The notes beneath the pieces were generated by a model, which did not search any database, was not told the DNA's origin, and saw only the letters and a list, made by a program, of their open reading frames with translations. From the NCBI RefSeq assembly GCF_001519055.1, contig NZ_KQ954285.1, positions 124,001-188,000 on the forward strand: a stretch of 64,000 nucleotides of DNA, in the 5' to 3' direction. Shown here piece by piece: positions 23,614 through 31,837 of the stretch (within the stretch, counting starts at the first letter, position 1; each line of letters begins with the position of its first letter). The position numbers were made by a program, and so were the translations under genes. This DNA is from Novosphingobium sp. Fuku2-ISO-50 (GTDB lineage: Bacteria > Pseudomonadota > Alphaproteobacteria > Sphingomonadales > Sphingomonadaceae).

Positions 23614-25328
23614 TTCTCCCCCTTGAGGTTCGGCCACGTTTGACGCAGCGCCTTCTTGTCCACTTTGCCCAGCACGTTGCGGGGCAGTGGCTCATGCATG
23701 ATCGCGATCTCGGTCGGCGCCTTGTACCGCGCAAGGCCGCTCGCCACGGCCTCGATCAGGGTGTGGGCGTCGAGCCCATCCCCCTTGACGCCATCCCCCT
23801 TGACGACCGCCACGAGGCGCTCGCCAAGCCGATCGTCGGGCAAGCCGAACGCGGCGCATTCCAGCACGCCGGGCTGTTCGCCCAGCACGCGTTCGACTTC
23901 GGCGCAAAAGATGTTCTCCCCGCCCGAAATGACCATGTCCTTCACCCGGTCGACGATGAAGATGTAATGTTCATCATCGACAAAGCCGACATCGCCCGTG
24001 CGCAGCCAGCCATCGGCAGTGAACGCCGCAGCGGTCGCCTCGGGCCGGTTCCAGTACCCCTGCATCACGAACGGCCCGCGCACCTGGATCTCGCCCGTAT
24101 CGCCGGGGCCAAGCACCGTGCCATCGGGCGCGACGATGCGCACATCGGCAAGCGGCAGAACGCGCCCCGCCGAGGCCCGCTTGCGCAGGAAATCGGCGCC
24201 CACCGCCTGCGCCAGCGCACCGGCGCATTCGGTCATGCCATAGCCGGTGCCCATCATCGCCTGCGGGCATGCCGCGCGGATCGCATCGAGCAGATTCACG
24301 GGCAGCGCCTGTCCTCCGCTGGCGACATTGCGCAGCGAGGCCAGCCCGCCCCCTGCGCCCGCCCCGCCCCCTGCCCCGCCCGCTTCGACGGCACGCAGCA
24401 GATCCCACAGCATGGTGGGCACGCCGGACAGCACTGTCACCCCTTCGTCGGCGATGAGCCGCAACGCGTCGGCCGGGTTCCAGCGACGCAGGATGATCGT
24501 TTTCGTGCCGGCGATCAACGGCGAGAGGAAGCCCGAGCCAAGCCCCGAAATATGAAACAACGGATAAACCAGCAGTGTCGCCTGCTGCGGCATGTGCGCC
24601 AGAATCGTCTCGACCGGCAACCCTTGCGCCTGGGCAATCCCGTGGAGCACCATCATGCCCGACAGTTGCACCGTCATCAGCCCGGTAACGAGGTTGCGAT
24701 GGGTCAGCACGACGCCGCGCGGCCGCCCGGTGGTGCCCGAGGTAAACAGGATCGCTGCCGGATCGTCGGGCGATGCCGTATGGGCGATCAAGCCCGACGC
24801 AGCCCCCTCGCCCGGCTCGGGCGCGGCATCGGGCTGGGTAAGGTCGATCATCGGTCCGGCATACCCGCCGACCTTCAAGGCGTCGAAGGCACGGGTGTCG
24901 GCCAGAACCAGCGAGGGAGTCACTTCCTCGATCATGGCGATCAGTTCGACGGGCGAGCCCCGACTGTTGAACAGCGCCGCGACCCCGCCTGTGCGCAGCA
25001 CCGCCAGAAAGCCGATCATCCATTCGGCACGGTTGTGCATGCAGATGGCAATGCGCTGCCCACGCCGATCGCCAAGCTGCGCGGCAAGGCGGTCGCGGGC
25101 AGCAAAGATTTCGGCAAAGCTGGTGCGACGCTCGCTGCCGTCATCGCGCCAGTCGACGATCGCGGTGCGGTCGCCATGCCGGCGCGCGCTCTCGATCATC
25201 AGATTGAGATCCGGCGGCGCATGGCGAAAGGCGCGAGCGCCCTCCTGCTCCACTATCTCGAACCCCATGCCGGGCCCGGTCAGTTCGGCGAGAAGGGGAT
25301 CGCTTTGGGCAGATGACGGCACGGTCAT
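23610..25328 (-). CDS. AMP-dependent acyl-CoA synthetase/ligase
   Basis: Adenylate-forming enzyme of 572 residues. The P-loop ILFTSGTTGRPRGV, the GYGMTE motif, GWLRTGDVGFVDD, the hinge DRVKDMVISGGENI and the catalytic Lys of LGKVDKKALR are all present. It should activate a carboxylic acid to its CoA thioester at the cost of ATP. A glycine/alanine loop (AGGAGGGAGAGGG) and a tandem VKGDG repeat are local low-complexity inserts. The ATG at 25328 is chosen; an ATG at 25334 is two codons upstream. It is the first gene of the minus-strand operon that continues with amidohydrolase, Rieske oxygenase and amidase. Confidence 0.93.
   Translation of the reverse strand: MTVPSSAQSDPLLAELTGPGMGFEIVEQEGARAFRHAPPDLNLMIESARRHGDRTAIVDWRDDGSERRTSFAEIFAARDRLAAQLGDRRGQRIAICMHNRAEWMIGFLAVLRTGGVAALFNSRGSPVELIAMIEEVTPSLVLADTRAFDALKVGGYAGPMIDLTQPDAAPEPGEGAASGLIAHTASPDDPAAILFTSGTTGRPRGVVLTHRNLVTGLMTVQLSGMMVLHGIAQAQGLPVETILAHMPQQATLLVYPLFHISGLGSGFLSPLIAGTKTIILRRWNPADALRLIADEGVTVLSGVPTMLWDLLRAVEAGGAGGGAGAGGGLASLRNVASGGQALPVNLLDAIRAACPQAMMGTGYGMTECAGALAQAVGADFLRKRASAGRVLPLADVRIVAPDGTVLGPGDTGEIQVRGPFVMQGYWNRPEATAAAFTADGWLRTGDVGFVDDEHYIFIVDRVKDMVISGGENIFCAEVERVLGEQPGVLECAAFGLPDDRLGERLVAVVKGDGVKGDGLDAHTLIEAVASGLARYKAPTEIAIMHEPLPRNVLGKVDKKALRQTWPNLKGEK
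23776..23805. repeat. Tandem 15-bp duplication inside the acyl-CoA ligase gene
   Basis: Two adjacent identical copies of a 15-base unit (CCATCCCCCTTGACG on the plus strand) at 23776-23790 and 23791-23805. They encode VKGDG twice in the C-terminal subdomain. The length is a multiple of three, so the frame is preserved. It looks like a recent replication-slippage product in a surface loop. Confidence 0.85.
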
Positions 25329-25815
25329 GGGCATGACCTGCGGCAATATGCCGAAAACGCGTGGGATCGCGTGTCTGCGGCGGGCATGGGCTCTCCTCTC
25401 GTATCGCAGCGGCCTTGTAGCATCGGCATTTTAAACCCGACGATTCGACGCACTTGCAGCTCATGAAACACTATAAAGTGGCTTTTGCGAATTTCAAGGC
25501 GCTTTAATCTGCGCACAATCATGCTGCCGGCGGCATTTCGGCCACAAACACCAGGGGCACAGATTCGAGGCCGTGATTTGAGGCGGGTTGGCGCCAAAGA
25601 TAAAGGGTCTACGCCAAAAGGGCCGTTCCCCGCCGTATCCGGGGACCACAGGCAGGCTGAGCTCCACAGGCGCTCACCGCTTGCGACGGCACATCCCGCG
25701 CCTTTGCGCCATCCGCAAAATATTACGCATTGTCTTTGTATTTCTAGATTTTGATCTCGATATGCGTCATATATCGCGCTAGCATTCGCGATAAAGAAAA
25801 GCAGATGGAGCGAGG
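25329..25815. other. Intergenic region between divergent CoA-ligase and AtuA operons
   Basis: This 487-base gap must hold two divergent promoters. No open frame in it resembles a protein, and the frames that exist have no ribosome sites. AT-rich stretches lie at about 25466-25510 and 25715-25800; the second contains ATATGCGTCATATATCGCG just before the AtuA gene. No perfect copy of the TetR-type palindrome or of the TTTTACGCAAA element is present. I see no terminator or RNA gene here. Confidence 0.6.
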
Positions 25816-27639
25816 ATGACCCAGCGAGGAACACGCGGCCCGGTCTTTATTGGCGGGGCCAGCGGCGCACTGAACGACAGCGAGATTGCCGTCCCGGGGC
25901 TGCTGCGCGCCGAACGGCTGGATTACCTCGTGTTCGACTACCTTGGCGAAGGGGCGATGGGCCTGTTTGCCTATCTCAAACGGATGAATCCGCAATCGGG
26001 GTTTCTGCCCGATTTCGTCGATCTGCACATCGGCCCCTATCTGTCGCAGATCAAGGCGCGCGGGATCAGGGTGGTCGCCAATGCTGGCGGCCTCAATCCC
26101 GAAGGTCTCGCCGCGCTGATCCGTGAACGCGGCAAGGCGCAAGGGATCGATCTGAAAGTCGCCACCGTCACCGGCGATGACCTGATCGACCGCGCAGACG
26201 AGCTCGGCGCAAGTGGCCTGACCGACATGTACGATGGCCGCCCCTTTCCGAAGAGCGGCATTTCCAGCCTGCACGTCTATCTCGGCGCCTTTCCGATCGC
26301 GGCCGCGCTGGATGCGGGCGCCGATGTCGTGATCACCGGGCGGGTGGTCGACAGCGCGCTGATTCTTGGTCCGCTGATCCACGAATTCGGCTGGTCCGCC
26401 GCCGATCACGACCTGCTGGCGGGCGGCACAGTGGCCGGCCACTTGCTCGAATGCGGGGCACAAGTCACCGGCGGCACCTTCACCGACTGGCGCAGCGTAC
26501 CCGACTGGGCCGGAATCGGCTTTCCCATCGGCGAATGCCATGCCGACGGCAGCGTCGTGATCACCAAGCCGCCGCGGACGGGCGGGCTGGTCTCGGTCGC
26601 TACCGTGGCCGAACAACTGCTTTACGAAGTCGGCGATCCGCAGGCCTATATCGTGCCCGACGTGGTCTGCGATTTCGCCGCGATCCGCCTGGAACAGGTC
26701 GGGGCGGACCGCGTGAAAGTGTCGGGCGCACGCGGCCATCCGGCGCCGACGATGCTCAAGCTGTGTGCCACGGTCGACGCCGGCTGGCGCTCGATCGCGC
26801 TGATCCCGGTGATCGGCATCGATGCCGTGGCCAAGGCCGAGCGGCAGGCCGCCGCGCTGATCGAACGGTGTACCCGAATCATTGGCGAACGCGGCCTTGG
26901 CGACTGGACCCGCACGCATGTCGAAGTGATCGGCACCGAGGCGGGCTATGGCCCCCGCGCGCAAGCGCTGACCCCGCGCGAAGTGCTGCTCAAGATCATT
27001 GTCGATCACCCGGTGATGGCCGCTGCGGCGCTGTTCGGCCGCGAACAGACCACCGCGATCATGAACATGGCGCCCGGAACCTCGATCGCGCCGATCATCG
27101 CCGCGCCGCGCGCACAACCGCTGACCGACATGGTGTTCGCGCTGATTGCACGCGACGGCATTGTTCCGCGTGTCACGCTTGATGGCGTGCCGGTGCCCTT
27201 TGCCGATCCGGTTGTGCCCGGCTTCGACCCTGCCGCGATCGTGCGCCCGGCAGTGCCCGGCGATCTCGATCCGGGCCCCGATACCTGCACCGTCCCGCTG
27301 ATCCGGCTGGCCTTTGCGCGCAGCGGCGACAAAGGGCGGCTGTTCAATGTCGCCGCCATTGCCCGCCGGCCCGAATATCTGCCGTGGATCCGCGCTGCGC
27401 TGACCCCGCAGGCCGTCGCCGACTGGTATCGCCACTGTTTTGCCGATCCCGCGGGGGCTAAGGTCGACCGCTTCGAGGTGCCCGGTTGCCACGCGCTCAA
27501 TCTGGTCGTCCACGAAGCGCAAGGCGGCGGCATCAATCTGTCGCCCCGGCTCGACCCGGCGGCCAAGGGCATGGGCCAGCACCTGCTGGAAATGCCTGTT
27601 CGCATTCCCGCCGCGCTCGCGGCCAGTCTTGAGGGATAA
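25816..27639 (+). CDS. AtuA-like (DUF1446) acyclic terpene utilisation family protein
   Basis: Protein of 607 residues with the AtuA/DUF1446 layout: FIGGASGALNDSEIA at the start, DYLVFDYLGEGAMGL, NAGGLNPEGLAALI, ITGRVVDSALILGPL, the YIVPDVVCDF block, and a C-terminal LAFARSGDKGRLFNV segment from the AtuA tail domain. In Pseudomonas AtuA is needed for citronellol/geraniol catabolism, but its reaction is not established; the family also occurs in other CoA-linked pathways. GGAGCGAGG precedes the ATG. It forms an operon with the Coq4-like gene five bases downstream and diverges from the CoA-ligase operon. Confidence 0.9.
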   Translation: MTQRGTRGPVFIGGASGALNDSEIAVPGLLRAERLDYLVFDYLGEGAMGLFAYLKRMNPQSGFLPDFVDLHIGPYLSQIKARGIRVVANAGGLNPEGLAALIRERGKAQGIDLKVATVTGDDLIDRADELGASGLTDMYDGRPFPKSGISSLHVYLGAFPIAAALDAGADVVITGRVVDSALILGPLIHEFGWSAADHDLLAGGTVAGHLLECGAQVTGGTFTDWRSVPDWAGIGFPIGECHADGSVVITKPPRTGGLVSVATVAEQLLYEVGDPQAYIVPDVVCDFAAIRLEQVGADRVKVSGARGHPAPTMLKLCATVDAGWRSIALIPVIGIDAVAKAERQAAALIERCTRIIGERGLGDWTRTHVEVIGTEAGYGPRAQALTPREVLLKIIVDHPVMAAAALFGREQTTAIMNMAPGTSIAPIIAAPRAQPLTDMVFALIARDGIVPRVTLDGVPVPFADPVVPGFDPAAIVRPAVPGDLDPGPDTCTVPLIRLAFARSGDKGRLFNVAAIARRPEYLPWIRAALTPQAVADWYRHCFADPAGAKVDRFEVPGCHALNLVVHEAQGGGINLSPRLDPAAKGMGQHLLEMPVRIPAALAASLEG

Positions 27640-27644
27640 AGGCC

Positions 27645-28463
27645 ATGACCGAGACGACCCCCTATCTTGCGCGTGGCGGCCAGAAGATCACCACCGAGAG
27701 CACCACGCTGATCAGTTCGTCGGATTATCTCAACGAACCGCGCCTGCGCGACTGGCTGGCGACGGCATTCCTGCGCAAAAGCGGGAAAGATTCGCCGACG
27801 ACGCACGACGCCTACAAACTCTACACCATTCTCCGGGATGTGTTCGACGTTGACCGGATCGAGGCGCTGTTCACCGCAGAACGCAAGCGCCGGCCCGAAC
27901 TGGATGCGTGGTTCGACGCGGGCTTTTCCTCCAGCTTCAGCGTCGAAGACCTGCTGGCCAACCCCGAAGGATCTCTCGGACACATCTTTGGCCGCTATAT
28001 CCGCGACAATGGATTCGAGATCGATATCGTCCCGCGATTTGTCCCGCGCAACCAGTTCGAATATTTCTCGCTCCGCAGCGGGCAAACGCATGATCTCGAA
28101 CATATCCTGCTGGGGGGCGGGTTCGACATTCTGGGTGAACTGGTTCCCTATTGGGCGCGGCTGAGCAATTTGCCGCGTTTTCTCGATCCGGAACTGGTCG
28201 GTTTGATCAATGCAGGGCAAGTGCTGGGCGCACTGCGACTCGTTTGCCGCACCGGGCTGCATTATCATTCCGCGTTTCCCGCCGCGATGCAGGCCATGCG
28301 CTGCGGCATGACTGTGGGCGAACAATCCGGCCCCTATTGGATGCGGCGGTTCGAGGATGTGTTTCACCTGCCGCTGGGCGAAGCGCGCGCAGCGCTTGGC
28401 ATTGTCGGCGCAGTCGATCTCGACACCAGCGCGGCCTCGCTCACCTGGCCGGAATACCGATGA
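27645..28463 (+). CDS. Coq4-family protein
   Basis: Protein of 272 residues carrying the full Coq4 metal motif HDxxHx11E: His149-Asp150, His153 and Glu165 in the stretch HDLEHILLGGGFDILGE. Coq4 acts in ubiquinone biosynthesis and recent work assigns it oxidative decarboxylation at ring carbon C1, with a metal in this motif. Here it is placed in a catabolic operon directly after an AtuA-like gene and not near other ubi genes, so it may have been recruited for a degradative reaction on a ring or prenyl-like compound. That is an inference from context. It is convergent with the Rieske gene at 28534. Confidence 0.9.
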   Translation: MTETTPYLARGGQKITTESTTLISSSDYLNEPRLRDWLATAFLRKSGKDSPTTHDAYKLYTILRDVFDVDRIEALFTAERKRRPELDAWFDAGFSSSFSVEDLLANPEGSLGHIFGRYIRDNGFEIDIVPRFVPRNQFEYFSLRSGQTHDLEHILLGGGFDILGELVPYWARLSNLPRFLDPELVGLINAGQVLGALRLVCRTGLHYHSAFPAAMQAMRCGMTVGEQSGPYWMRRFEDVFHLPLGEARAALGIVGAVDLDTSAASLTWPEYR

Positions 28464-28533
28464 TCACCGGGTATCTTGAAATCCGGGCCCCTGAAAGCCG
28501 GAGACGATTTGATTCGCCCCCGGTCCGGATGGT

Positions 28534-29505
28534 TCACGCCGGCAGGAATTCACCGGCATATTCGCGATAGCGCATGATCGGGCCGTCACCGGCGCAGATC
28601 AGCGGTCGCTTGAGGTGCTTCTTGAAATTGAGCACTTCAAAATCCTGGTCAATCTCGTCCAGCACGCGCTGGACAAAGGCGCCGCCGATCATGTCGTTCA
28701 TCTCTTTCGACCCGGTGTCGCTGATGTACATCCGCACGTGCAACTGGAACCGTTCCTTGTCGATCGGCGTGGCCGAGACATTCTGGATAAAGCCGAACCC
28801 TTCACCCAGCACGACATGGCTGACAAAGCTGATCCCGGAAAAGTTGAACTGCATGTGGCCGATCGGGAACATCTGTTCTGCCGACGGCGCGTAATCGACC
28901 TGCATGCCCCAGGCGGTGCGGGTCACCGCGTCAATCTGCGGCAGGCCGACCGATTTGTGCAATTGTTCGATATGCGCGGTGTCAAACAGGTTTTCGAACA
29001 AGTCGCGGAACGGGGCGCGGCCTTCCTTGCGCTTTTCGGCATAGGGGATCCAGGTGCGATCGGCAAACGTGTCGCGCAAGTCGGATGGGTCATAGTCGGG
29101 GGCGCCGCCTGACGGATCCCACCACATCATCACTGTGCCGGCGAATTCGCGCGTGGGATACGTGGTCAGCGCGGCCTGCGGCGGGATCACTTTGGTATAG
29201 GGGATCGCGGTGCACTTGCCACTTTTGGCGGAAAAGCGCCATTTGTGGAACGGGCAGACGATCTCGCCCTTTTCAATGCGCCCGTCAAAGCTGGCGAAAT
29301 GCGCGCCAAGATGCGGGCAATAGGCATCGGCGACACGAAATGCCCCGTCCTCGTCGCGATAGGCGATCAACTGTTCGCCGAAAAAGGCGAGCGGAACCAG
29401 AGCGTCGGGCGGCACATCGGCGATTTCGGCGACAACGTACCAACCGCGGGCAAAGCCCGGAGTGTCGTCACGGGTTGCCATCGGAATGGGGGACAGTTCG
29501 GTCAT
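28534..29505 (-). CDS. Rieske non-heme iron oxygenase, alpha subunit (KshA-like), second copy
   Basis: Protein of 323 residues. The 2Fe-2S ligands are Cys63-x-His65 and Cys84-x2-His87. The iron-site residues are Asn172, Asp175, His178 and His183. It ends with ICAGDGPIMRYREY, like the Rieske protein at 21653, so the two are paralogues of the same KshA-like class though clearly diverged. GGGAGAA before the ATG at 29505 supports the start. No ferredoxin or reductase gene is adjacent. It diverges from the amidohydrolase at 29763 across a 257-base gap that probably carries both promoters. Confidence 0.92.
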   Translation of the reverse strand: MTELSPIPMATRDDTPGFARGWYVVAEIADVPPDALVPLAFFGEQLIAYRDEDGAFRVADAYCPHLGAHFASFDGRIEKGEIVCPFHKWRFSAKSGKCTAIPYTKVIPPQAALTTYPTREFAGTVMMWWDPSGGAPDYDPSDLRDTFADRTWIPYAEKRKEGRAPFRDLFENLFDTAHIEQLHKSVGLPQIDAVTRTAWGMQVDYAPSAEQMFPIGHMQFNFSGISFVSHVVLGEGFGFIQNVSATPIDKERFQLHVRMYISDTGSKEMNDMIGGAFVQRVLDEIDQDFEVLNFKKHLKRPLICAGDGPIMRYREYAGEFLPA

Positions 29506-29762
29506 CGCGATTCTCCCGTATTGTGGTTCTGGTCGGGGCTTTGCACCGTGCCAGTCGTTTGTGATCCTAACGCGTTTGCCATGACCCGGCGCAGGATCGG
29601 ACGGGCTATCGCTGGAGCGGGATCACCAGGTTGGCCGTTTCGGATCATCTGAATATCCGTTTGGTCGATGACGGGGGTCTGCGTCCGATCCATGGCGCGG
29701 TAGAATGCGCGTGCAGGATCGCGGGCCACCCTGACAGGCCCGAGACCTGGGGAGAGATCACC

Positions 29763-31505
29763 ATGCAGGACAAGTACCTCATCAAGAACGGGACCGTTGT
29801 CGATGGCACGGGCGCGCCGGCCTACAGGTGCGACGTGCGCGTGCGTGGCAACCGGATAGCGGCCATCGCCCCCAACATGGAGCCCGAACGGCGAGAGCGG
29901 GTGATCGATGCCACCGGCTGTTATGTCGCCCCGGGCTTTATCGAGACGCATAATCATTATGACGCACCGATGTGGTGGATGCCCACGCTCGATCCGATGC
30001 CGGGCTATGGCGTGACCACCTCGATCAACGGAAATTGCGGTTTTGCCGCTGCGCCGGTCCATGACGATCCGGCGGTCCGCCAGGAAATGGTCGATATCTT
30101 CTCGTTTTTTGAAGACATCCCGGAAAAGCCTTTCCGCGACCTGCTGCCATGGGATTGGAAGACCTGGAGCGAATACAGGGCCTCGCTCGAACGCAATGTG
30201 AAGATCCCGGTCAACTATGCCGCCTATGTCGGGCATATCGCCATCCGCCTTGCCGTGATGGGGCTCGAAGCCTGGGACCGCGCCGCAACACCGGCCGAAA
30301 TCGCAAGGATGTGCGCCCTGCTTGAAGACGCCTTGGCCGCCGGTGCGCTTGGCATGTCGAGCAACCTGCTCGACCATGACAAGAACGACCGCCCGATCCC
30401 CACCCGCAAGGCCGACGATGCCGAATTCGACGCGCTGTTCGCGGTGATCGCGCGGCATCCCGGCACCAGCGTGCAGGTCATCGTCGATTTCTTCATGCGG
30501 CTGGATGGCCTGCCCAATTCCGAACGGATGAGCGCGCTGGCCAAAAAGCACGGCATCCGCATGCAGATCGCCGGCGGAGTGCCGACCCTGGCGTTTCAGG
30601 CGTTCGCAATCGAAGGCGCCGAGGCATTGCACGCGCGCAACAAGGCCGAAGGCAACGATGTCTGGCCGGGGTTCCATGTCATTTCGCCGACCACCATTGT
30701 CAGCTTCAATTCCTCGTTGCTGTTTGCGCAATCGAACAACTATGTGTGGAGCGAGCTGATCCAGGCCAGGGGCGAAGCGGCAAAGTTCGCCATGCTCGAA
30801 GATCCCGAATGGCGCGCAAGGGCGCGCGAATCCTGGGACAAGACCTTTGAAATCTCGCCCGTGCGCAATGCCTGCGACATCCATTTCCTCGACAGCGCCA
30901 CCGGCGTCGGCCCGGTAACCGGCACCTTGCAGGACTATATGGATATCCACGGCCAGACCCATCCTTCGGATGGCCTGGCCGACTGGCTGCTCGATAACGG
31001 CACCGACTCGACAATCAAGATCAGCGATTTTGCCAACAACGAATCCGCACTCGACAAGCTTCTGACCGATCCCCAGGCAATCGGTAACTTGTGCGATTCA
31101 GGCGCGCACGGACAAATGTTCTGCGGCGTGGGCGACAATGTCCTGTTCCTGACCCGCTATGTCCGAGAACGCAAACAACTGACCATCGAACAGGGGATCG
31201 AATACCTGACCGGACGCATCGCCGGGCATTTCAACCTTGACGATCGGGGCGTGTTGCAAGTCGGGCGCAAGGCCGACATCGTGGTGTTCGACCTCGATGA
31301 AATCGAACGTCGGCCAGAGGAAAAGGCCTGGGACGTGCCCGACGGTGAAGGCGGGCGCACCTATCGCTATACCCGTCAGCCTGCACCGATGCGCCTGACC
31401 ATGGTCAATGGCGTGCCGACGTTCGACCGCGGCGCCTTTACCGGGGCGTTTCCGGGTGAATATGTCGGGCCCGACGCGCCGACGCTGGCCGAGGCGGCGG
31501 AATGA
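29763..31505 (+). CDS. N-acyl-D-amino-acid deacylase-type amidohydrolase
   Basis: Amidohydrolase of 580 residues. It begins KYLIKNGTVVDGTGAPAYRC, has the metal motif ETHNHYD near residue 61-67, then NGNCGFAAAP, and the late GxHxQ-like segment CDSGAHGQMFC, with the C-terminal GRKADIVVFDLDE strand. The D-aminoacylase family hydrolyses N-acyl or cyclic amide/ester bonds; in catabolic clusters many members are uncharacterised. GGGGAGAG precedes the ATG at 29763, so the longer upstream frame is rejected. It is an intact relative of the broken gene at 14378. It closes the catabolic region. Confidence 0.9.
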   Translation: MQDKYLIKNGTVVDGTGAPAYRCDVRVRGNRIAAIAPNMEPERRERVIDATGCYVAPGFIETHNHYDAPMWWMPTLDPMPGYGVTTSINGNCGFAAAPVHDDPAVRQEMVDIFSFFEDIPEKPFRDLLPWDWKTWSEYRASLERNVKIPVNYAAYVGHIAIRLAVMGLEAWDRAATPAEIARMCALLEDALAAGALGMSSNLLDHDKNDRPIPTRKADDAEFDALFAVIARHPGTSVQVIVDFFMRLDGLPNSERMSALAKKHGIRMQIAGGVPTLAFQAFAIEGAEALHARNKAEGNDVWPGFHVISPTTIVSFNSSLLFAQSNNYVWSELIQARGEAAKFAMLEDPEWRARARESWDKTFEISPVRNACDIHFLDSATGVGPVTGTLQDYMDIHGQTHPSDGLADWLLDNGTDSTIKISDFANNESALDKLLTDPQAIGNLCDSGAHGQMFCGVGDNVLFLTRYVRERKQLTIEQGIEYLTGRIAGHFNLDDRGVLQVGRKADIVVFDLDEIERRPEEKAWDVPDGEGGRTYRYTRQPAPMRLTMVNGVPTFDRGAFTGAFPGEYVGPDAPTLAEAAE

Positions 31506-31818
31506 TGCCGACCAGCCCCGCGCACCATACCGCACGGGGCCGGCTGGTCACGGCAATCGCCATGCTTTGACTGGGCCTGGTGTCACAGCCGGCGCGGGCG
31601 GGCGATCCCGGCGCCGAGATCAGTGGGCCATGGCTGACCGACGGGGGGATTCGATCGCCCGTATCGAATCTTGCGGCACCGGTTGGTGCGGGCGCATTGC
31701 CCGGATATTGCTGCCAAATCCGGGCGGACCCGGCACTGGCCATTGGTTCGATGAATCCCAAAAAATGGCCGGCCAGTTGCCTGGCCGGCCTTTGAAAGTT
31801 TTGGGAGAGGATGCCTGA
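31502..31818 (+). pseudogene. Decayed DUF2147-type exported protein
   Basis: The ATG at 31502 overlaps the amidohydrolase stop. The frame reads like a signal peptide (RGRLVTAIAML, then LGLVSQPARAGDPGAE) interrupted by an in-frame TGA at 31568-31570. ISGPWLTDGG follows, and at a run of six G (31643-31648) the family match moves to another frame: SIARIESCGTGWCGRIARIL. GPWLTxxG plus IxxCGxxxCGRI is the DUF2147 signature. The C-terminal half is lost in the terminator that follows. I judge it a dead remnant; the assignment rests on these short motifs. Confidence 0.5.
31767..31790. terminator. Bidirectional intrinsic terminator
   Basis: GGCCGGCCAG, loop TTGC, CTGGCCGGCC forms a perfect ten-base GC-rich stem. 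On the minus strand it is followed by ATTTTTTGGG, a good U-tract, and so ends the transcript of the obgE/proB-side gene finishing at 31838. On the plus strand TTTGAAAGTTTT follows, a weaker tract that may end the amidohydrolase transcript. It separates the catabolic region from the housekeeping block. Confidence 0.85.
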
Positions 31819-31837
31819 ACGGCATGCCCCTGGGGCG

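Noticed and set aside
25744-27582. 612-codon minus-strand open frame opposite the AtuA-like gene
   Set aside because: It is antisense to a complete DUF1446 protein, has no ribosome site, and its composition is that of a mirror frame.
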